Assembly (NCBI GenBank): GCA_015075365.1
Contig: JABTUN010000004.1
Span: 186,001 to 250,000 of the forward strand
Length of the DNA: 64,000 nucleotides
Direction of reading: 5' to 3'
Origin: Verrucomicrobiaceae bacterium
Lineage (GTDB): Bacteria > Verrucomicrobiota > Verrucomicrobiia > Verrucomicrobiales > Verrucomicrobiaceae
A model generated the notes under the pieces. It was not told the origin of the DNA. It worked only from the letters and a program-made list of their open reading frames with translations, and did no database searches. Each line of letters starts with the position of its first letter. Within the stretch, counting starts at the first letter, position 1. Positions 8,009-17,351 of the stretch are shown here, piece after piece. Position numbers and translations under genes: made by a program.

Positions 8009-8626
8009 TCACCGTTTCTCGCTCAATTTCTCCAGCGCGAGCACCATGGCGGCGTTACGGCTTTCGAGGCCGAGTTTGCCAAAGATGTGCTGCACGTGCT
8101 TCTTCACGGTGTTCTCCGTGGCACCGAGGATGGCGCCGATTTCGCCGTTGGACTTGCCCTGGGCGATCCAGAGCAGCACCTCGGCCTCGCGCTGGGTGAT
8201 GCCAAGCTGCTGCAGCGGCTCCGGCGAACTGAAATCGGGTGCGAAGCCGCGCTCGCGCAGATTCTCGCGTTCGAGGCGGGCGCGGATGGCGGCGAGGATC
8301 TCGGAGGCGCTGGCGGGCTTTGTGAGATAGTCGTCCGCGCCGAGGTTCATGCCGTGGCGCAGGTCGGCGCGGTCGCCGCGGGCAGTGAGGAAGATGAAGG
8401 GCGTGGAGCGCGTCGTTTCATGCGCGCGCACCTGTGCCAGCACTGTGTGGCCGTCGGCATCGGGCATGGTGATGTCGCACAGGATGAGGTCGGGGCGCGT
8501 TTCGAGCGCGGCGGCGATCCCCTGGCGTCCGTCGGCGGCGGTGCAGGTCTCGTAGCCCTCCATACGCAGGATGAGGGCGATGTTGTCGCGCGTGAGCGCC
8601 TCGTCTTCGATGACCAGGATTTTCAT
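8009..8626 (-). CDS. NarL/FixJ-type response regulator
   Basis: This 205-residue regulator has an N-terminal receiver domain (residues 1-120) with the acidic pair near the start (VIEDE), the phosphoacceptor in LILCDITMPDADG (Asp about 51), the Thr in FLTARGD and the Lys in YLTKPAS. The C-terminal LuxR helix-turn-helix (about 140-200) shows ITQREAEVLLWIAQGKSNGE and NTVKKHVQHIFGKL. Its ATG overlaps the stop of the upstream histidine kinase gene by 4 bp, so kinase and regulator are a cognate, coupled pair. Targets are unknown; the divergent protease gene at 10939 is a reasonable candidate. Confidence 0.93.
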   Translation of the reverse strand: MKILVIEDEALTRDNIALILRMEGYETCTAADGRQGIAAALETRPDLILCDITMPDADGHTVLAQVRAHETTRSTPFIFLTARGDRADLRHGMNLGADDYLTKPASASEILAAIRARLERENLRERGFAPDFSSPEPLQQLGITQREAEVLLWIAQGKSNGEIGAILGATENTVKKHVQHIFGKLGLESRNAAMVLALEKLSEKR

Positions 8627-10803
8627 GAGGGCGTCGGTTCGTCAGGTGCGGCGGGGCAGGGGATGCGCACGGTGAAAGTCGTGCCTTCATCGCTGCTGCT
8701 TTCGCAGTCGATGACGCCGCCGTGGGCGCGCGCGCAGCGCTCCGCGATGGCGAGGCCGAGTCCGGTGCCGGCGGTGTCGCCCACGTTGCTGCCGCGCTGG
8801 AAGGGCTCGAAAATGAGCGGGCGGTCGAGCGTGGGGATGCCCGCGCCGTGATCGCGCACGGTGAAAACGGCCGCGCCATCCGAATAAACCGCCGAAACCT
8901 CCACGCACATGCCCGCGGGCGAGTATTTGACGGCGTTGCTGATCAAATTGCCGAGCACATGCTGGAGCAGCGCTGGATCGAGCATGAGGCGCGGCATTTT
9001 GTCCGCCTTCAGATCAATGGGGCAGCGCTGGTTGCTGGCGGAGCGGATTTGATCCGCCAGCTTGAGGCAGAAAACCGCCACATCCAGCGGCTGCGGCTCG
9101 CACGGCAGCCTTCCTGCCTCGGCGCGGCCGAGCAGGAGCACTTCTTCCATCATGTCGGCCATGCGGCGCACGTTTTGCTGGATACCGCCGATCTGGCGCT
9201 CGTGCTCCTCGGGCGTGAGCTTGGCGTGCATGCGCTGGAGCACGTCGCTGCACGACATGATGGCGGCCAGCGGATTGCGGAACTCGTGGCTCACGGTGAA
9301 GACGAAGCGGCTCTTCATCTCCGAGAGCTCTTTTTCCTGCGTGAGCTGCGCCTGGAGCTGCGCGGTCTGCGCCTTCACCTGGCGGCGCAGCAGCACGATC
9401 CAGATGGTGGCCAGCGCCACCACCGCCGCGCCGATGATGAGGCCCTGGCGCACCTGCGGGTTCATCCACACCACGGGCGCGGCGGCGGGACGCACGGCGT
9501 CGAAGTCGTTCAGATTCACGCGAAAGGAGGACATGCGCCCCGCCATGCCTGCGGAGTAGCCCACCACGCCTGTCAGCCGCACAAAGTCGCCGGGTTTCAC
9601 CGGCAGGGCGCGCGGTTTGCGCTGCTGCACGAGCGCGCTGTAAAAAACCTCGCCCGACTGCATCCACAGCATGTGATTGGCAAAGCCCATGTAGTCGATC
9701 CCCACCTGCACATCCACCACCTCGCCCGTCACAGACACGGACGCGCCGTGCATCTGCCCGGCGGCGATGGCGGCGGCCGTCACCGGCTCAAAAGGCGGCG
9801 GATCGGCCGCATCGACGACGCGCCACTCGCATTGTGACATGGCCGGGCGGCCGGTGGACACCTGCACGGGCACGCCGACGACCTCGATGACATCGCCCGG
9901 CTTCAGGTCCGGCTGCGAGCGCCCGGCGCGATAGGGCCATCCAATGGTCTGCGGCAAAAAGTGCGCGTTATCCACGCGCAGCGTGCCGGTGTCGTCCTGG
10001 ATATAAAACCAGCCTGCGTCGGACCAGTAGCTGACGGTGCCGCGAAAGCGGTGGCGCTCCCCCGGCGTGAGTCTGGCCTTTGGCAGCGCGCCCAGCGTCA
10101 TCAGCGGCCTGGAAAAGGGATCGGGCGATCCGGGGCGCAGGATTTTCACATGCGCCTCGTCCGCCACGACCACGCGCAGCGCGCGGGACAGGCGCGGCAT
10201 GTTCAGCGGCGTGGGCACCACGCCCTCGATCTCGATCACGGCATCCAGCAGATGCAGCGGCGGCTGGAGCATGGCTTCGCCCGGTTTTTTCACGCCAGGC
10301 CAGTTCGCCACGAGGGAGACGCCCTCGGATTCGAATTGAATGATCACCGCGCCCGCGTTGAGGCCCACCTCATGCACGATGCCGCTGAGGCGCACCCGCT
10401 GCGCTCGCGCGCCGCCGGAGACGAGGTCAAAGGCGCGCGCTTTTTGCGCCGCAGGCAGCGGCGCGGTGCCGTCGCGCGTGATGTGCGCGGGCTGGATCTC
10501 CTTTCCGCCACCCTGGCCGCTGAGGGTGCCGGTGATCTCGCACACCTCGCCCGGTGCCAGATCCGCCGGAGCGCCCGCGCGCACCACGGGGATGCCGCCG
10601 GTGGCATCTTGAATGAAAAAGCGCGCCGCCTCCATCCCCGTCACCACGCCGCGCACGCGCACCAGGCCGCCGTCACTCTCCTGCTGCCGCGCCGCGCCGA
10701 TGGCGCTGAGCGGCGGCGCATTTCCCTCCTGCGCCCGGCCCGCGAGGGCGCAGAGCAGGAGGGACAAGGGCAGAGCGCGTGAAAAATGGATCACCGCCAT
10801 CAT
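8623..10803 (-). CDS. Sensor histidine kinase with periplasmic OB-fold repeats
   Basis: This protein of about 726 residues starts at one of two adjacent ATGs (10803 or 10800) before a signal peptide. A periplasmic region of about 430 residues contains repeated OB-fold-like units with the signature G.V......FFIQD.TGGI (first unit) and GTVSYWSDAGWFYIQDDTGT (later unit), plus two shorter ones. One transmembrane helix follows (LIIGAAVVALATIWIVLL). Then come a coiled linker, a HisKA domain with FTVSHEFRNPLAA (phosphorylatable His) and a HATPase with NLISNAVKYSP, DHGAGIP and GTGLGLAIAE. It autophosphorylates and passes phosphate to the coupled regulator. OB-folds as sensor module are unusual; the ligand is unknown. 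Confidence 0.9.
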   Translation of the reverse strand: MMAVIHFSRALPLSLLLCALAGRAQEGNAPPLSAIGAARQQESDGGLVRVRGVVTGMEAARFFIQDATGGIPVVRAGAPADLAPGEVCEITGTLSGQGGGKEIQPAHITRDGTAPLPAAQKARAFDLVSGGARAQRVRLSGIVHEVGLNAGAVIIQFESEGVSLVANWPGVKKPGEAMLQPPLHLLDAVIEIEGVVPTPLNMPRLSRALRVVVADEAHVKILRPGSPDPFSRPLMTLGALPKARLTPGERHRFRGTVSYWSDAGWFYIQDDTGTLRVDNAHFLPQTIGWPYRAGRSQPDLKPGDVIEVVGVPVQVSTGRPAMSQCEWRVVDAADPPPFEPVTAAAIAAGQMHGASVSVTGEVVDVQVGIDYMGFANHMLWMQSGEVFYSALVQQRKPRALPVKPGDFVRLTGVVGYSAGMAGRMSSFRVNLNDFDAVRPAAAPVVWMNPQVRQGLIIGAAVVALATIWIVLLRRQVKAQTAQLQAQLTQEKELSEMKSRFVFTVSHEFRNPLAAIMSCSDVLQRMHAKLTPEEHERQIGGIQQNVRRMADMMEEVLLLGRAEAGRLPCEPQPLDVAVFCLKLADQIRSASNQRCPIDLKADKMPRLMLDPALLQHVLGNLISNAVKYSPAGMCVEVSAVYSDGAAVFTVRDHGAGIPTLDRPLIFEPFQRGSNVGDTAGTGLGLAIAERCARAHGGVIDCESSSDEGTTFTVRIPCPAAPDEPTPS

Positions 10804-10938
10804 GCAACCGCGCCGCGGCCTTCGCGGCAAGGCTTTTGCATGCAGCTACTACCAAAGAGCCATGCCGCGCCTCCTACCAGAGTGCCATCGCGCGAAAATC
10901 GCAGCGCGCGATGCTGCGGGCGAACCTCATCATTCATC

Positions 10939-12861
10939 ATGAAAACCTCCTCGCTGCTCACACATGTCCTGTTTGTCCTGCTTTGCCTCGCGCCGCGCCT
11001 CCACGCCGGCGCGGTGCGCGTGTGGACCGAATACTCCAACACATTGAACGGACCGTGGACGCCGGTCGATCCCAGCACGCTGCCGGTGGATGCGAACGGG
11101 CACATGGTGCTGCCCACGGAGGGCGGCAGTTTGTTTTTCCGCACGCGCATCGCCGCCGCGGGCGACATGCTCCGTCAGGAGGTGCCCGTCTCCGCGCTGC
11201 CGCCAGAAATCGTGACGCATGCCGACAATGTGCTGCGCACCAGCCGCGCACGCTCCGGTGATCCCGAGGCCTGGCCGGAGGACGCGGTGCTGCATCCCGT
11301 GGCGATTCCAGTGTTCGACGGCGCGCAGGAGCAGCGGGACACGGCGGCCTTCATCGAGTTCAAAGTCGTGCGCGGTGCCCCGACAGCGCCTTCCACCGCG
11401 CCGCTGCTGAAATTCGCCGAGGACGCGCCGCAGCCTGCCACGCTCGGATTCATCCTTGTTTCGCTCGCGGAGACGGAGGTGCCCGTGCCGCAGTTCGCCA
11501 CGCGCGGGGAGTCGATTTCCGAACAACTCGCGCGTCTCGCCCGCACGCCAAATTTCCGCCTCGTGCGCTTTGGGGGTGACTTTTGGGCGGCGGAGGACGC
11601 GCAGGGCCATCTTCTCGCGAATCTCGGCGCGCATCCTTGGAAGCCCGATCCCGCGATGCTCACGCAATTGACCCAGGATCTCGTGTGGGAGGGGGATGAT
11701 GACACGCGCACGAACAACGAGCCCACCGTACCCTCGTTCCAAGTGCAGTTCTACGAGTCGTATGCGGCCTTCAAGACCGACTTCCGCGTGAATCCCGTCT
11801 ATGTGGCCCTCCGCCAGCAGCGTGCGGCCCGTGCGCAGGCGGAGTGGCAGATCGCGCGCGGCGTGCTGCCGCAGGTCGTGCAATTGACGCCCGGCCAGAG
11901 CCTGCTGCTGCTCCCAGGCGTCACGATCACACGGCATTACCTCGATACGGAGGACGAGGTCCGCGTTGCCGATGCCACACCGGCGACGGAAGGCGGCGGC
12001 ATCACCGTCACCGGCATCGCGCCGGGTGATGGACTGCTGGAGGTGCAGGCGGGCAGCAGCATCCACCGTTTTTCCATCCGCGTTGTCAGCGCCACACCAG
12101 CGCCGGCTTCACTGCCGCCACCTCCACCGCCTTCGGATTTCGTGCCCGGCTGGCAGCGTGTGTATGAGAAATTCGTCGGCAGTTATGAGACGCAGCCGAA
12201 ATACGCGCAGATGAAGCACAGCGAGTGGCAGGGCTACATCGGCTGCGGGCCGAATGCCTGGGCCACGCTGCTCGCGTGGTGGGAGCGGGAGCGCGGGAAC
12301 TACCTGGCCTTTGGCTACAACTTCTACACCGATGCGCCTGCCGAGTACTACGACGGCGCGCCCAAAAACCGCCTCAAGCCTGTCATCAAGGAGCTGCGCA
12401 GCATCAGCGGCGGCGTTTACAACCCCTTTGACGACAGTTTCGCCACGCCGCCGGACTCCATGCCCAAGAGCGTGCTCGGCGTCACCGGTTTCTACAGCAT
12501 CACCGGGTGGATGAGCCGCTCGTGGAAGATGCGCTGGAGTGATTTCGCCCAGACACTCAATGGCGATGGCGGCGCGAAGGAGGTGCGCGATGCCATCAAG
12601 AACAACTACTGCGCCGTCGTCGGCCTCGGCAACTACTGGCACTACGGCGTGGCCTACGGCTACACCGTCGATCAATTCCAGCACACGGAAAACGGCCCGG
12701 TCATCGCCACGCGCCGCTGGCTGCGCTGCAACATGTGCTGGGGCCCGAAGCCCTCCAACGCGCACTGGCGCGACTACTACGATACCTTCTTTTCCTCCCG
12801 CCTGCGCCTGAAGCGCAACTCCTCCGCTCCGGCGGAGCAGGACGTGCCGCATTGGTGGTGA
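10939..12861 (+). CDS. Secreted C39-like cysteine peptidase
   Basis: This 640-residue protein starts at an ATG giving a signal peptide (MKTSSLLTHVLFVLLCL, cleavage near HAGA). The N-terminal 400 residues are beta-rich and unassigned, followed by a Pro-rich linker (LPPPPPPSDF). The C-terminal 200 residues resemble a peptidase C39-like papain fold: GYIGCGPNAWATLLAWW contains the candidate nucleophile Cys, and GLGNYWHYGVAYGY the candidate His. It is encoded divergently from the two-component system, which may control it. The open frame extends upstream, but without a signal peptide. Substrate unknown. Confidence 0.75.
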   Translation: MKTSSLLTHVLFVLLCLAPRLHAGAVRVWTEYSNTLNGPWTPVDPSTLPVDANGHMVLPTEGGSLFFRTRIAAAGDMLRQEVPVSALPPEIVTHADNVLRTSRARSGDPEAWPEDAVLHPVAIPVFDGAQEQRDTAAFIEFKVVRGAPTAPSTAPLLKFAEDAPQPATLGFILVSLAETEVPVPQFATRGESISEQLARLARTPNFRLVRFGGDFWAAEDAQGHLLANLGAHPWKPDPAMLTQLTQDLVWEGDDDTRTNNEPTVPSFQVQFYESYAAFKTDFRVNPVYVALRQQRAARAQAEWQIARGVLPQVVQLTPGQSLLLLPGVTITRHYLDTEDEVRVADATPATEGGGITVTGIAPGDGLLEVQAGSSIHRFSIRVVSATPAPASLPPPPPPSDFVPGWQRVYEKFVGSYETQPKYAQMKHSEWQGYIGCGPNAWATLLAWWERERGNYLAFGYNFYTDAPAEYYDGAPKNRLKPVIKELRSISGGVYNPFDDSFATPPDSMPKSVLGVTGFYSITGWMSRSWKMRWSDFAQTLNGDGGAKEVRDAIKNNYCAVVGLGNYWHYGVAYGYTVDQFQHTENGPVIATRRWLRCNMCWGPKPSNAHWRDYYDTFFSSRLRLKRNSSAPAEQDVPHWW

Positions 12862-12877
12862 GGGTTTCCCCTTTTGC

Positions 12878-13108
12878 GGAACTGGTTTCCGCGTTTGAGG
12901 AAGTGGTGCCCGCCTGTGGGGAAATGGCTTCCGCCTGCGGGGAAATGACTTCCGCACATGGGGAAATGGCTTCCGCACGCGGGGAAATGGCTTCCGCACG
13001 CGGGGAAATGACTTCCGCACACGGGGAAATGACTTCCGCACGCGGGGAAATGACTTCCGCACGCGGGGAAATGACTTCCGCACGCGGGGAAATGGCTTCC
13101 GCACGCGG
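12878..13108. repeat. Eleven tandem 21-bp repeat units
   Basis: Units begin at 12878 and every 21 bp thereafter; the last ends at 13108. The first two are degenerate and the last nine nearly identical (GGAAATGRCTTCCGCACGCG plus G). Each unit holds an interrupted palindrome GGAA-N5-TTCC. A partial unit follows. The array occupies most of the 414-bp gap between the protease gene and the gene at 13276. Because the unit length is divisible by three, all six frames are open, which explains spurious reading frames here. Confidence 0.95.
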
Positions 13109-13275
13109 GGAGGCGAGGTCCTCAGGTGCTGCAAAGTGCTGGTTATGAGTGATTTGGCAGGAATCGGGCTGCGATTCAGGATTCCGGTGCCAGCACGGCC
13201 CGCCCGCCTTTTGAAGAGCGCAGCCCGGAAGCTGGGGAGTTGAGCGGGGGCGGGGCGATGGTGTAGCATGCGGCC

Positions 13276-13812
13276 ATGAATTCGCCGGAATTTCCCGTGG
13301 TGGCGTCGCGCTTGTGCGCGGCGTGCGGGATGTGCTGTGACGGCACGATGTTCCAGGTGGTGAGGATGCAGCCGGGGGATTACCCGGCGGAGCTGACGCG
13401 GCTGGGCATGCGCATCCGGCGGCAGGAGGACGGTTTTGTGATGGAGCAGCCCTGCGCGGGCCTGTGCGAGAGGCGCTGCACGATTTATGAGGCACGGCCG
13501 GCGCGCTGCCGGGCCTTTTTGTGCCAGCAACTGCGCCTGGTGGAAGGCCACGTGATCACGGAGGCGGAGGCGCAGGCGCGGATCGATCTGGCTGGCCGGC
13601 TGGCGGCGGAGGTGCGCGCACTGATCACCCAGAGCGGCTACCGGGAGGACGGCGCGCCGCTGCAGGAGCAGTATGACCGGGTGACGGTGGTGCCGGTGAA
13701 CGCGGAGCTGGAGCCGGAGCAGGTGCCGGTGCGCCAGAAGCTGGAGGCGACGATGCGCGTGCTGAAAACGATCCTGCGGCGTGACTTTCTGCCGCCACCG
13801 GGCAGCCACTGA
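13276..13812 (+). CDS. YkgJ-family cysteine-cluster protein
   Basis: This 178-residue cytoplasmic protein has the cysteine cluster of the YkgJ/CxxCxxCC family: CAACGMCC near residues 15-22, then CAGLCERRCTIYEARPARCR around residues 60-80. These cysteines are predicted to bind a metal or iron-sulfur centre. The C-terminal half is helical and charged. A possible -10 box TAGCAT (13265-13270) lies immediately upstream of the start. No cellular role is established for the family. Confidence 0.8.
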   Translation: MNSPEFPVVASRLCAACGMCCDGTMFQVVRMQPGDYPAELTRLGMRIRRQEDGFVMEQPCAGLCERRCTIYEARPARCRAFLCQQLRLVEGHVITEAEAQARIDLAGRLAAEVRALITQSGYREDGAPLQEQYDRVTVVPVNAELEPEQVPVRQKLEATMRVLKTILRRDFLPPPGSH

Positions 13813-13897
13813 GCGTGTGCCCAGCATTCCCCGCCGGGGTGGCACGGGCTGGCGCGTCGGGGACGAAGCGCCCGGTGCGCCGAGGGTAGGGCGGCGG

Positions 13898-15571
13898 TTA
13901 CTTGAGATTGTAGTCCCGGGTGCTCTGGAAGAGGTCCTCGGAGATGGTCTCGGCGCGGCCGTCGTTGCGGATGACGAGGCGCTCCTGGCGGTTGCCTTTC
14001 TTGACGGGGGCGGGGGCGGCAAGGACGATGGAGACGCCGGGGGAGGCATCGGTGAGGGTGCGGTCGTAGAGCCAGGGTGCGCCGTCGCAGGTGAGGAGGC
14101 GCTCGTCGGTGAGGATGCCCTCGGTGAGCAGGGCGCGGAGATCGGCGGGGTATTTGCCCTCGTGGTCGATGGCGTATTGCTTGAGGCCGAGGACGACCTG
14201 TTTGCCGTTGTTCAGGGTCTTCATGTCATTGCCCTGTTTTTGCACGGCATTGAAGGCGGGGACGGCCAGGGAGGAGAGCACGGCGATGGTGGTGAGGCTG
14301 GAGATGGAAGAGGGATTGGCGGCGGGCAGGCTGACGTTGGCGGCGGTGAGGATGCCATCGGGAAGATTGGCATAGCAGACGGCCTGGGGGCCGTGGATGT
14401 ATTTGGGGATGAGGTCGATGATTTTGGCGGTGGTGGCGGCACCGGCGGGATCGGCGGCGGCGGTGAGGGCGCCGCCCTGCTTCAGCCCGGCGGTGAGGGC
14501 CTGGATGAACCGGGAGGAGGCGTAGAGGCAGCCGTTGCCGTCGGCGGGCAGGTCTTTCCAGGCGGCCTGGAACTCGGGATGGGCGGTGAGCTTGTCATCC
14601 TTGCCCAGAAGGGCGGCAAGGTAGCCGGGGCGGGTGGCGATGAGGAGGCGGCCGGCTTTTTCATCGAGGAGGAAGGCGGGCTGGAAATCCATGGGCGGCG
14701 GGCCCATGGGGGCGCGGAATTTGCCGCTGATGACGCCGTTTGCGTCCGTGGCCTCGACGGGGCCGCCGGCGGCGGTGAGCATGGGCATGAACTGCTGCCT
14801 CAAGTGGGGCACGAGCCAGCCGACGCGGTCGATGACGAGGGCGGCATTGACGCCGGGAAAGGTGACCGGGGTGCCCGGGGTCTGGATGGGAGCCTCGGGC
14901 ATGAGGGAGGCGAGAAGGGCGATCTGGAAGTCGATTTTTTCGGCCATTTCCTTGTACGAGAGGCCCAAGGGCGGCTGCTTTTGCGCAGCCATGGCCTCGA
15001 TCATGGGCTGCTGCTCCGCGGGGACCATGCTCATGGCGGTGGTCCAGGCCTCGGTGACGAATTCATTGAGGTGGAGGGGGAACTCGAGGGCGAGATCCGT
15101 GTCCTTCACGGCGATCTGGCGGGTGATGAGGGGCGCGGCAGGGCCTCCGGTGATGGAGAGGAGGCCTTTGCGGCCCTGGGGTGTGAAGGCGAAGCTGCGG
15201 TTGTGGTTCACGCCGCCGGGCAGGGCGCGGGAGCTGCTGCCGCTGGCCTTGAGGGAGTCGAGGCCGAGGAGGGTGAAGACTTTGCGCACGGAGAGGCCGG
15301 GGGGCAGCTTGGCGGACTCCTCGGCGGGCAGGCTTTTGAGGATTTCCTCAAAAATGCCGGCGAGCATCTTCATGGTGGCCTCCTCCTCGGAATAGGTGAA
15401 GGAGGCACCGCCGACATCGAGCCGGGAGGCGACGGTGAGGAAATGCGGGGAGAGACCCTCGGTGACGACGTTGAGCCCGGATGCCGGGGCGGAGGTGGAG
15501 GCGACGGGTGCTTTGTTGCACTGCGAGAGGCCCAGAGCGAGGACGACGGGGAGAAGAGTACGGGATTTCAT
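13898..15571 (-). CDS. Large lipoprotein with a C-terminal pseudopilin-like segment
   Basis: This 557-residue protein has a lipoprotein signal (LPVVLALGLSQC, Cys18). The long middle region is unassigned and Ala/Gly/Leu-rich. Near residues 410-490, SSLTTIAVLSSLAVPAFNAV, then LGLKQYAIDHEGKYPADLRA and LLTCDGAPWLYDR strongly resemble the body of type II secretion/DUF1559 pseudopilins, but internal and without a GFTLIE prepilin cleavage site. It is a single-gene minus-strand unit, divergent from the sulfatase at 15693. Function unknown. Confidence 0.75.
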   Translation of the reverse strand: MKSRTLLPVVLALGLSQCNKAPVASTSAPASGLNVVTEGLSPHFLTVASRLDVGGASFTYSEEEATMKMLAGIFEEILKSLPAEESAKLPPGLSVRKVFTLLGLDSLKASGSSSRALPGGVNHNRSFAFTPQGRKGLLSITGGPAAPLITRQIAVKDTDLALEFPLHLNEFVTEAWTTAMSMVPAEQQPMIEAMAAQKQPPLGLSYKEMAEKIDFQIALLASLMPEAPIQTPGTPVTFPGVNAALVIDRVGWLVPHLRQQFMPMLTAAGGPVEATDANGVISGKFRAPMGPPPMDFQPAFLLDEKAGRLLIATRPGYLAALLGKDDKLTAHPEFQAAWKDLPADGNGCLYASSRFIQALTAGLKQGGALTAAADPAGAATTAKIIDLIPKYIHGPQAVCYANLPDGILTAANVSLPAANPSSISSLTTIAVLSSLAVPAFNAVQKQGNDMKTLNNGKQVVLGLKQYAIDHEGKYPADLRALLTEGILTDERLLTCDGAPWLYDRTLTDASPGVSIVLAAPAPVKKGNRQERLVIRNDGRAETISEDLFQSTRDYNLK

Positions 15572-15692
15572 GGGAGGGTGCGAGGATGCCTTGGTGCTTT
15601 TAGCAGGGGCAATTCCAATTTGTCACTTAAATCCCAACAGGATGGAAGTTTGTGATTCCTCTACGCGGCCTGTGTGCGGTAGGATTTCCGGC

Positions 15693-17129
15693 ATGAGACT
15701 CTCCTTTTTCCTTTCGTTCATGGCAGGGACCGGGCTCGTCATCGCCGCGCCGTCGGACCCGCCAAACATCGTGCTGGTGATGGCGGATGACCAGGGGTGG
15801 GGTGACATGGGCTACAACGGGCATCCGCATGTGAAAACGCCGCATTTCGACGCGCTGGCACGCGAGGGAGTGCGCTTTGATCAATTCCACGCGGCGGCGC
15901 CGGTGTGCTCGCCGACGCGAGGCAGCGTGATGACGGGGCGCACGCCGAACCGCTTTGGCTGCTTTTCGTGGGGCCACACGCTGCGGCCGCAGGAGGTGAC
16001 GATCGCGGAGCTGCTGCGGAAGGCGGGCTATCGCACGGGGCACTTTGGGAAATGGCACCTCGGGTCCGTGCAGCAGGGCAGTCCGGTGTCGCCGGGGGCG
16101 AGCGGCTTTGATGAATGGGCGTCATCGCCGAATTTTTTCGACCTGGACCCGGTGCTGAGCGTGAACGGGAGGGCGAGGGCGTTTCAGGGGGACAGCTCGG
16201 ATGTGACAGCGGAGCTGGCGGTGGATTTCATGCGGCGCTGCGCGGAGAAGGAGCAGCGTTTCCTGGCGGTGGTATGGTTTGGCTCGCCCCACGCGCCGCA
16301 TCAGGCCCTGGAGGCCGACCGCGCGCCCTACGTGGCCCTGCCGCAGGCGCAGCAGCACTTTTATGGCGAGATCACAGCCATGGACCGGGCGTTTGGCCGG
16401 CTGCGGGAGGAAATCCGCGCCCTCGGGCTGCGTGATGAAACGGTGCTGTGGTATTGCAGCGACAATGGCGCGCTGCCGAAGCTGGGCGCGAACGGCGGGC
16501 GGCGCGGCCACAAGGGTTCCATCTACGAGGGCGGCCTGCTCGTGCCGGCGCTGCTGGAGTGGCCCGGCCATTACAAGGAGCCCAAGGTCATCCGCGTCCC
16601 TTGTGTGACCAGCGACATCCTGCCCACGGTGCTCGACATTGTCGGCACCACGAAGGAGCCCGGGCGGGTACTCGATGGCCAGAGCCTCCTCCCGATCCTT
16701 GAGGGAGGCACCTCGCGGCGGAGCCAGCCCATCGGTTTTTGGCAGGCTACGGACCGGGGCATCAGCACTCCGGCCAAACAATGGATGGATGAACTGCTGG
16801 CCGAGCAAACAAAGGGCAATGAACCGGCCGACCCGGCCCGGCTGATGCCCCACGCCGCCCAAATCGGCCCGCCGCGTTCGTTGAGCGAATTTCCCGGTCA
16901 TGCGGCCTGGATCGACTGGCCGTGGAAGCTTCATCGCATCGAAAAAAAGGCGGGCGTGGATGTGGAGTGGGAACTTTTCAACCTGGGGCAAGATCCAGAT
17001 GAAAGCCATGTCCTGATCGCCGAACAACCGGAGCGCGTGGCCGAAATGCGGGCGCAACTGGAGGCGTGGCTGGAAAGTGTGGTCCGCAGCCTGAACGGGG
17101 CTGATTATGGCAAAAAACACAATCCGTGA
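15693..17129 (+). CDS. Secreted sulfatase
   Basis: This 478-residue type I sulfatase hydrolyses sulfate esters in the periplasm or outside the cell. A signal peptide (MRLSFFLSFMAGTGLVIA) is followed by NIVLVMADDQGWGD (metal-binding Asp pair), CSPTRGSVMTGR (Cys to be converted to formylglycine, near residue 72), GHFGKWHLG and a DNGALPK metal site. It shares GFDEW..NFFD.DP and GDSSD blocks with the sulfatase at 59849, so the two are paralogues. The start at 15693 is chosen for the signal peptide. Natural substrate unknown. Confidence 0.93.
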   Translation: MRLSFFLSFMAGTGLVIAAPSDPPNIVLVMADDQGWGDMGYNGHPHVKTPHFDALAREGVRFDQFHAAAPVCSPTRGSVMTGRTPNRFGCFSWGHTLRPQEVTIAELLRKAGYRTGHFGKWHLGSVQQGSPVSPGASGFDEWASSPNFFDLDPVLSVNGRARAFQGDSSDVTAELAVDFMRRCAEKEQRFLAVVWFGSPHAPHQALEADRAPYVALPQAQQHFYGEITAMDRAFGRLREEIRALGLRDETVLWYCSDNGALPKLGANGGRRGHKGSIYEGGLLVPALLEWPGHYKEPKVIRVPCVTSDILPTVLDIVGTTKEPGRVLDGQSLLPILEGGTSRRSQPIGFWQATDRGISTPAKQWMDELLAEQTKGNEPADPARLMPHAAQIGPPRSLSEFPGHAAWIDWPWKLHRIEKKAGVDVEWELFNLGQDPDESHVLIAEQPERVAEMRAQLEAWLESVVRSLNGADYGKKHNP

Positions 17130-17311
17130 TGCGCAGGCCAGGCTGCACGCGCTTTTTTCAAGCGGCAGCTCAATCTGCCTCTTGCGGCGGCGGTCGATGG
17201 TGCTAATTACCTCGGTTCAGGAGAAGGATGGCGGTTGCAAAAGACCGGCGTTTCGAAGCAATTCGGGATTCTGGATATTTTAAAACTTTCCTCCTAATTC
17301 TAAAAAATATC

Positions 17312-17341
17312 TTGCGGCAGTGAGATATTGCGTGTTACTAT
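17312..17341 (+). promoter_or_regulatory. Candidate promoter of tRNA-Gly
   Basis: TTGCGG (17312-17317), an 18-bp spacer and TACTAT (17336-17341) end 10 bp before the tRNA 5' end, in an AT-rich stretch. The rest of 17130-17351 shows no gene. Confidence 0.45.
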
Positions 17342-17351
17342 AACATTAATT

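Noticed and set aside
12878..13108. CRISPR array
   Set aside because: Units are contiguous 21-bp copies with no unique spacers, and no cas genes are present.
12735..13500. Several long open frames on both strands through the 21-bp repeats, with heptad repeats such as GEMTSAR or RVRKSFP
   Set aside because: A repeat of length divisible by three without stops opens all frames. None has a start with a signal or conserved flanks, and they overlap real genes.
13781..15655. 624-codon plus-strand open frame, Gly/Glu-rich
   Set aside because: It is antisense to the lipoprotein gene at 13898-15571; its composition is that of reversed GC-rich coding DNA, with no domain.
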